64,000 nucleotides of DNA, taken from positions 2,046,001 through 2,110,000 of the forward strand of contig NZ_CP032819.1 of the NCBI RefSeq assembly GCF_003991565.1, read 5' to 3'. The DNA is from Butyricimonas faecalis. Lineage in GTDB: Bacteria; Bacteroidota; Bacteroidia; Bacteroidales; Marinifilaceae. The first letter of the stretch is position 1. The number at the start of each line of letters is the position of its first letter. The position numbers were made by a program, and so were the translations under genes. The notes under the pieces were generated by a model. That model did no database searches, was not told the DNA's origin, and saw nothing but the letters and a program-made list of their open reading frames with translations. This document shows positions 61,852 through 64,000 of the stretch, one piece after another.

Positions 61852-61886
61852 ATTTTAGATTTTAAATTTCAGATTTTAGATTTCAA
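61852..61886 (-). repeat. Heptamer array before the adenosyltransferase gene (5 x 7)
   Basis: ATTTTAG, ATTTTAA, ATTTCAG, ATTTTAG, ATTTCAA in register on the plus strand, 4 bases from the start codon. Confidence 0.88.
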
Positions 61887-61909
61887 CCGCACACACCCCC
61901 ACCCTCCTC

Positions 61910-61944
61910 ATTCTAAATTCTAAATTCTACATTCTAAATTTTAA
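61910..61944 (-). repeat. Second heptamer array in the same gap (5 x 7)
   Basis: ATTCTAA, ATTCTAA, ATTCTAC, ATTCTAA, ATTTTAA in register; it overlaps the stop codon of the methyltransferase-like gene (61941). Roughly the reverse complement of the first array, so the two can pair across a C-rich 23-base spacer. Confidence 0.85.
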
Positions 61945-62561
61945 ATTATCATATTATACCTTCCCTTCTGTAACCTCGTGTCAAAGAATACAATCCCGTA
62001 CCACATCATATCGATCGAAACAGTTCCCTCCTGCCTCAACTGGCGCCATACCAACGAATTAAAACGCCCCTTATAAATATCTTTAACCACGATACATAAA
62101 GGACCTCGTCTTCGCGCTCGCAAAACCTCTTCCCAAGCTTCATCCCAGTCTTCCTCGAACGCTCTTCCCAAGAAAATCATATCGATCTCGCGACCTTTCA
62201 AATCTCCCGGTTTTACCTGTTCCGTGTACTCGGCCCCCGAACATGCACATCCCCCGTTCAACAATACCATCTGCTTCGAAACCGCCGCCAAATACATGGA
62301 GGCCCATGGCGACCGTTCCCCAACACACAGTACGTTCCGGTAAGAAAAATATTCTGCCAACCGAAAAAGTAAACGATACAATTTCCGCTCTTTCTCCCGA
62401 ATGTTCCCCATCGCCTCGATCCGTTCGAAATCGTAATAAACCGCTTTTTCCTTTATCACATTCGTGATCAAATCAAAAACAAACGGAGAATGCACCCCGT
62501 ACCCTCTTTTATGTCGGAAACGAATGGCATGTTTAAATCGTTGTTTTAAATAATTATACAT
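61941..62561 (-). CDS. Methyltransferase-like protein (Bacteroidota 'GVHSPFVF' family)
   Basis: 206 residues. The N-terminal 'FRHKRGYGVHSPFVFDLITN' is a hallmark of a Bacteroidota family annotated as class I SAM-dependent methyltransferase. 'NVLCVGERSPWASMYLAAVS' sits where the SAM-binding glycine loop should be but lacks the usual GxGxG, and 'EIDMIFLGRAFEEDWDEAWE' is the acidic strand. The C-terminal 'MMWYGIVFFDTRLQKGRYNM' is also family-typical. The weak SAM loop makes catalytic activity uncertain. Confidence 0.7.
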   Translation of the reverse strand: MYNYLKQRFKHAIRFRHKRGYGVHSPFVFDLITNVIKEKAVYYDFERIEAMGNIREKERKLYRLLFRLAEYFSYRNVLCVGERSPWASMYLAAVSKQMVLLNGGCACSGAEYTEQVKPGDLKGREIDMIFLGRAFEEDWDEAWEEVLRARRRGPLCIVVKDIYKGRFNSLVWRQLRQEGTVSIDMMWYGIVFFDTRLQKGRYNMII

Positions 62562-62686
62562 CTCCCGGTAAACTGTCTGTCTGATTATTTATACCACGAA
62601 ATTAAAATTTATTCCCGATATGCTCAACTAAAGTCATCTATTTTTTTTACTTTCGTTCGAGAAATGAACCACCGAAAATTTGCATT

Positions 62687-64000
62687 TTGGAACTGGCAGG
62701 ACTGAACATAAAATTCATACCGGGTGTTGGGGAGAAAAGAGCCTCGTTGCTGGAGCAGGAAATGGGCATCCAAAGTTACGAGGACATGCTCTATTACATT
62801 CCCTATAAATACATCGACCGAACCCGCATCTACACGATTCGGGAGCTCACCTCAGACCTTCCTTATATTCAAGTAAAAGCCAAAATCATGAACCTCACGT
62901 CCGTCGGAGCAGGCAAACAGATGCGCATGGTCGCCACGGCTTACGACGGAACCGGGGAACTGGAACTCGTTTGGTTCACGGGTCACAAATACCTCGCCAG
63001 CCAGATCAACCCCGATAAGGAGTACCTGATTTTCGGCAAGCCCACCATCTTCAACCACAAGATGAATATCGTCCACCCGGAAATGGACCTGTATGAAACG
63101 AGTGCCAAGCAACTCGTGGGCTTCCAAGCCATCTACCCCACCACGGAGAAGATGAAAAAAAGTTACCTGACCTCCCGGCTGATCAACAAGATACAAGCGA
63201 ATATTTTCAAAGCTATCAACGGCAGGATTCAAGAAACCCTCCCGGCATGGTTCATCAAAAAACACAACTTGATCTACCTGCACGAGGCCTTGTACAACAT
63301 CCATTTCCCGGAAAACCCGGACATGCTCCGCAAGGCCCAATACCGGCTTAAATTTGAAGAGTTGTTCTACATTCAACTCAACATACTAAAACTGAAATTC
63401 AACCGCAAGGCAGCCTTCCAAGGTCATCTCTTTACCACAGTCGGGGATTATTTCAACGATTTCTACCACAATCACCTACCCTTTCCCCTAACCGATGCAC
63501 AGAAACGGGTTATTAAAGAAATCCGCTCCGATTGCGGCTCCGGCAAACAAATGAACCGCTTGTTACAAGGGGACGTGGGTAGCGGCAAAACCCTTGTTGC
63601 CGTGATGTGTATGCTGATCGCCCTCGACAACGGTTACCAAGCCGCCATCATGGCCCCGACGGAGATTCTCGCCACCCAACATTACGAAACCATATCCGGG
63701 CTTCTGAAGGACACCCCGATCAGCGTCGGCCTACTAACAGGTTCCACCAAGAAAAAAGAAAGGGAAATCATTCACGAGGCCCTGTCCGACGGACGTCTGC
63801 AAATCCTGATCGGAACACACGCCCTACTGGAAGACGTGGTGAATTTTAAAAACGTGGGACTTGTTGTTATCGACGAGCAACATCGTTTCGGTGTTGCCCA
63901 ACGAGCTAAACTGTGGCAAAAGAACACGATCCCTCCACACATACTGGTCATGACAGCAACTCCCATTCCCCGGACGCTCGCCATGACCCTCTACGGAGAC
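62687..64000 (+). CDS. recG: ATP-dependent DNA helicase RecG, N-terminal part
   Basis: 438 codons are visible and the gene runs off the window edge. 'NIKFIPGVGEKRASLLEQEM' is the RecG N-terminal helix-hairpin start, followed by the OB-fold wedge and, near residue 300, the helicase motif I 'LLQGDVGSGKTLVAVM', Ia 'MAPTEILATQHYE', II 'VVIDEQHRFGVAQR' and III 'LVMTATPIPRTLAMTLYGD'. RecG remodels stalled forks and Holliday junctions. No ATG lies in frame before conserved sequence; the TTG at 62687 is the best start. Confidence 0.93.
   Translation, partial: MELAGLNIKFIPGVGEKRASLLEQEMGIQSYEDMLYYIPYKYIDRTRIYTIRELTSDLPYIQVKAKIMNLTSVGAGKQMRMVATAYDGTGELELVWFTGHKYLASQINPDKEYLIFGKPTIFNHKMNIVHPEMDLYETSAKQLVGFQAIYPTTEKMKKSYLTSRLINKIQANIFKAINGRIQETLPAWFIKKHNLIYLHEALYNIHFPENPDMLRKAQYRLKFEELFYIQLNILKLKFNRKAAFQGHLFTTVGDYFNDFYHNHLPFPLTDAQKRVIKEIRSDCGSGKQMNRLLQGDVGSGKTLVAVMCMLIALDNGYQAAIMAPTEILATQHYETISGLLKDTPISVGLLTGSTKKKEREIIHEALSDGRLQILIGTHALLEDVVNFKNVGLVVIDEQHRFGVAQRAKLWQKNTIPPHILVMTATPIPRTLAMTLYGD

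Noticed and set aside
61852..61944. Heptamer arrays as CRISPR repeats
   Set aside because: Units are only 7 bases with no spacers, and no cas genes are present.
62852..63376. 174-codon minus-strand frame
   Set aside because: Antisense shadow of recG; the recG frame shows all expected domain motifs.

Overview
The window reads as chromosome of a Bacteroidales bacterium. Evidence: two SusC/SusD outer-membrane uptake loci, each headed by an ECF sigma factor and a FecR-type anti-sigma factor; Bacteroidota-only families (DUF4837, DUF4843, PKD-like lipoprotein, DUF6427-like); and Bacteroides-type promoters (TTTG, about 19 bases, TAnnTTTG). The low-fermenting-style oxoacid:ferredoxin oxidoreductase and the many SusCD loci carrying thioredoxin-like proteins suggest Odoribacteraceae (Butyricimonas/Odoribacter-like); that placement is inference. 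I saw no tRNA, rRNA, CRISPR array or intact insertion sequence.

Layout. 1-602: 3' end of purM. 668-10106 (minus): uptake locus 1, sigma > fecR > susC > susD > two TlpA-like thioredoxin proteins. 10241-17872 (minus): a tight envelope cluster, LolC/E-like permease > TonB-like > ComF > Ig-like lipoprotein > DUF3108 > DUF4837 > NamZ-like (DUF1343). 17.9-18.4 kb: gene-free stretch with 11-base tandem repeats and one arm of a 60-base inverted repeat. 18412-22715 (plus): aminotransferase and a four-subunit 2-oxoacid:ferredoxin oxidoreductase. 22860-24031: SDR oxidoreductase and a small membrane protein. 24053-35433 (minus): uptake locus 2, sigma > fecR > susC > susD > DUF4843 > PKD-like > double-thioredoxin protein. 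35.4-36.5 kb: gene-free stretch with the second inverted-repeat arm, running directly into a broken Abi_2 (HEPN) gene. 36622-40598: galactose module (SLC5 symporter, galK, divergent galM). 40609-42839: MFS/HlyD efflux pair. 43050-45247: overlapping three-gene cassette of a GNAT-like protein, an IbrA-like PP-loop protein and an IbrB-like ParB protein, met tail-to-tail by an AAA-ATPase/PD-(D/E)XK gene. 46926-64000: mostly housekeeping genes (rnhB, ispF, murF, GT2, dihydroorotase, purD, cobalamin adenosyltransferase, recG), plus a Fic gene with an opposing small ORF.

Three observations stand out. (1) A 57-codon ORF on the strand opposite fic, overlapping its 3' end, has the class I Fic-inhibitor motif S-x-x-x-E-G and its own well-spaced promoter: a probable convergent antitoxin. 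(2) Seven or more genes have arrays of 7-base tandem repeats ending 3-10 bases before the start codon. The unit sequence differs from gene to gene but the period is always 7, and opposite-facing arrays form hairpins. (3) The GNAT-like/IbrA/IbrB cassette is translationally coupled and has its own promoter; its biochemical role is unknown.

The two uptake loci lack any glycoside hydrolase and end in thioredoxin-like proteins, so they may import something other than glycans, for example peptides or thiol/disulfide-bearing compounds. Start codons were revised where the longest reading frame began at TTG/GTG ahead of a better ATG.
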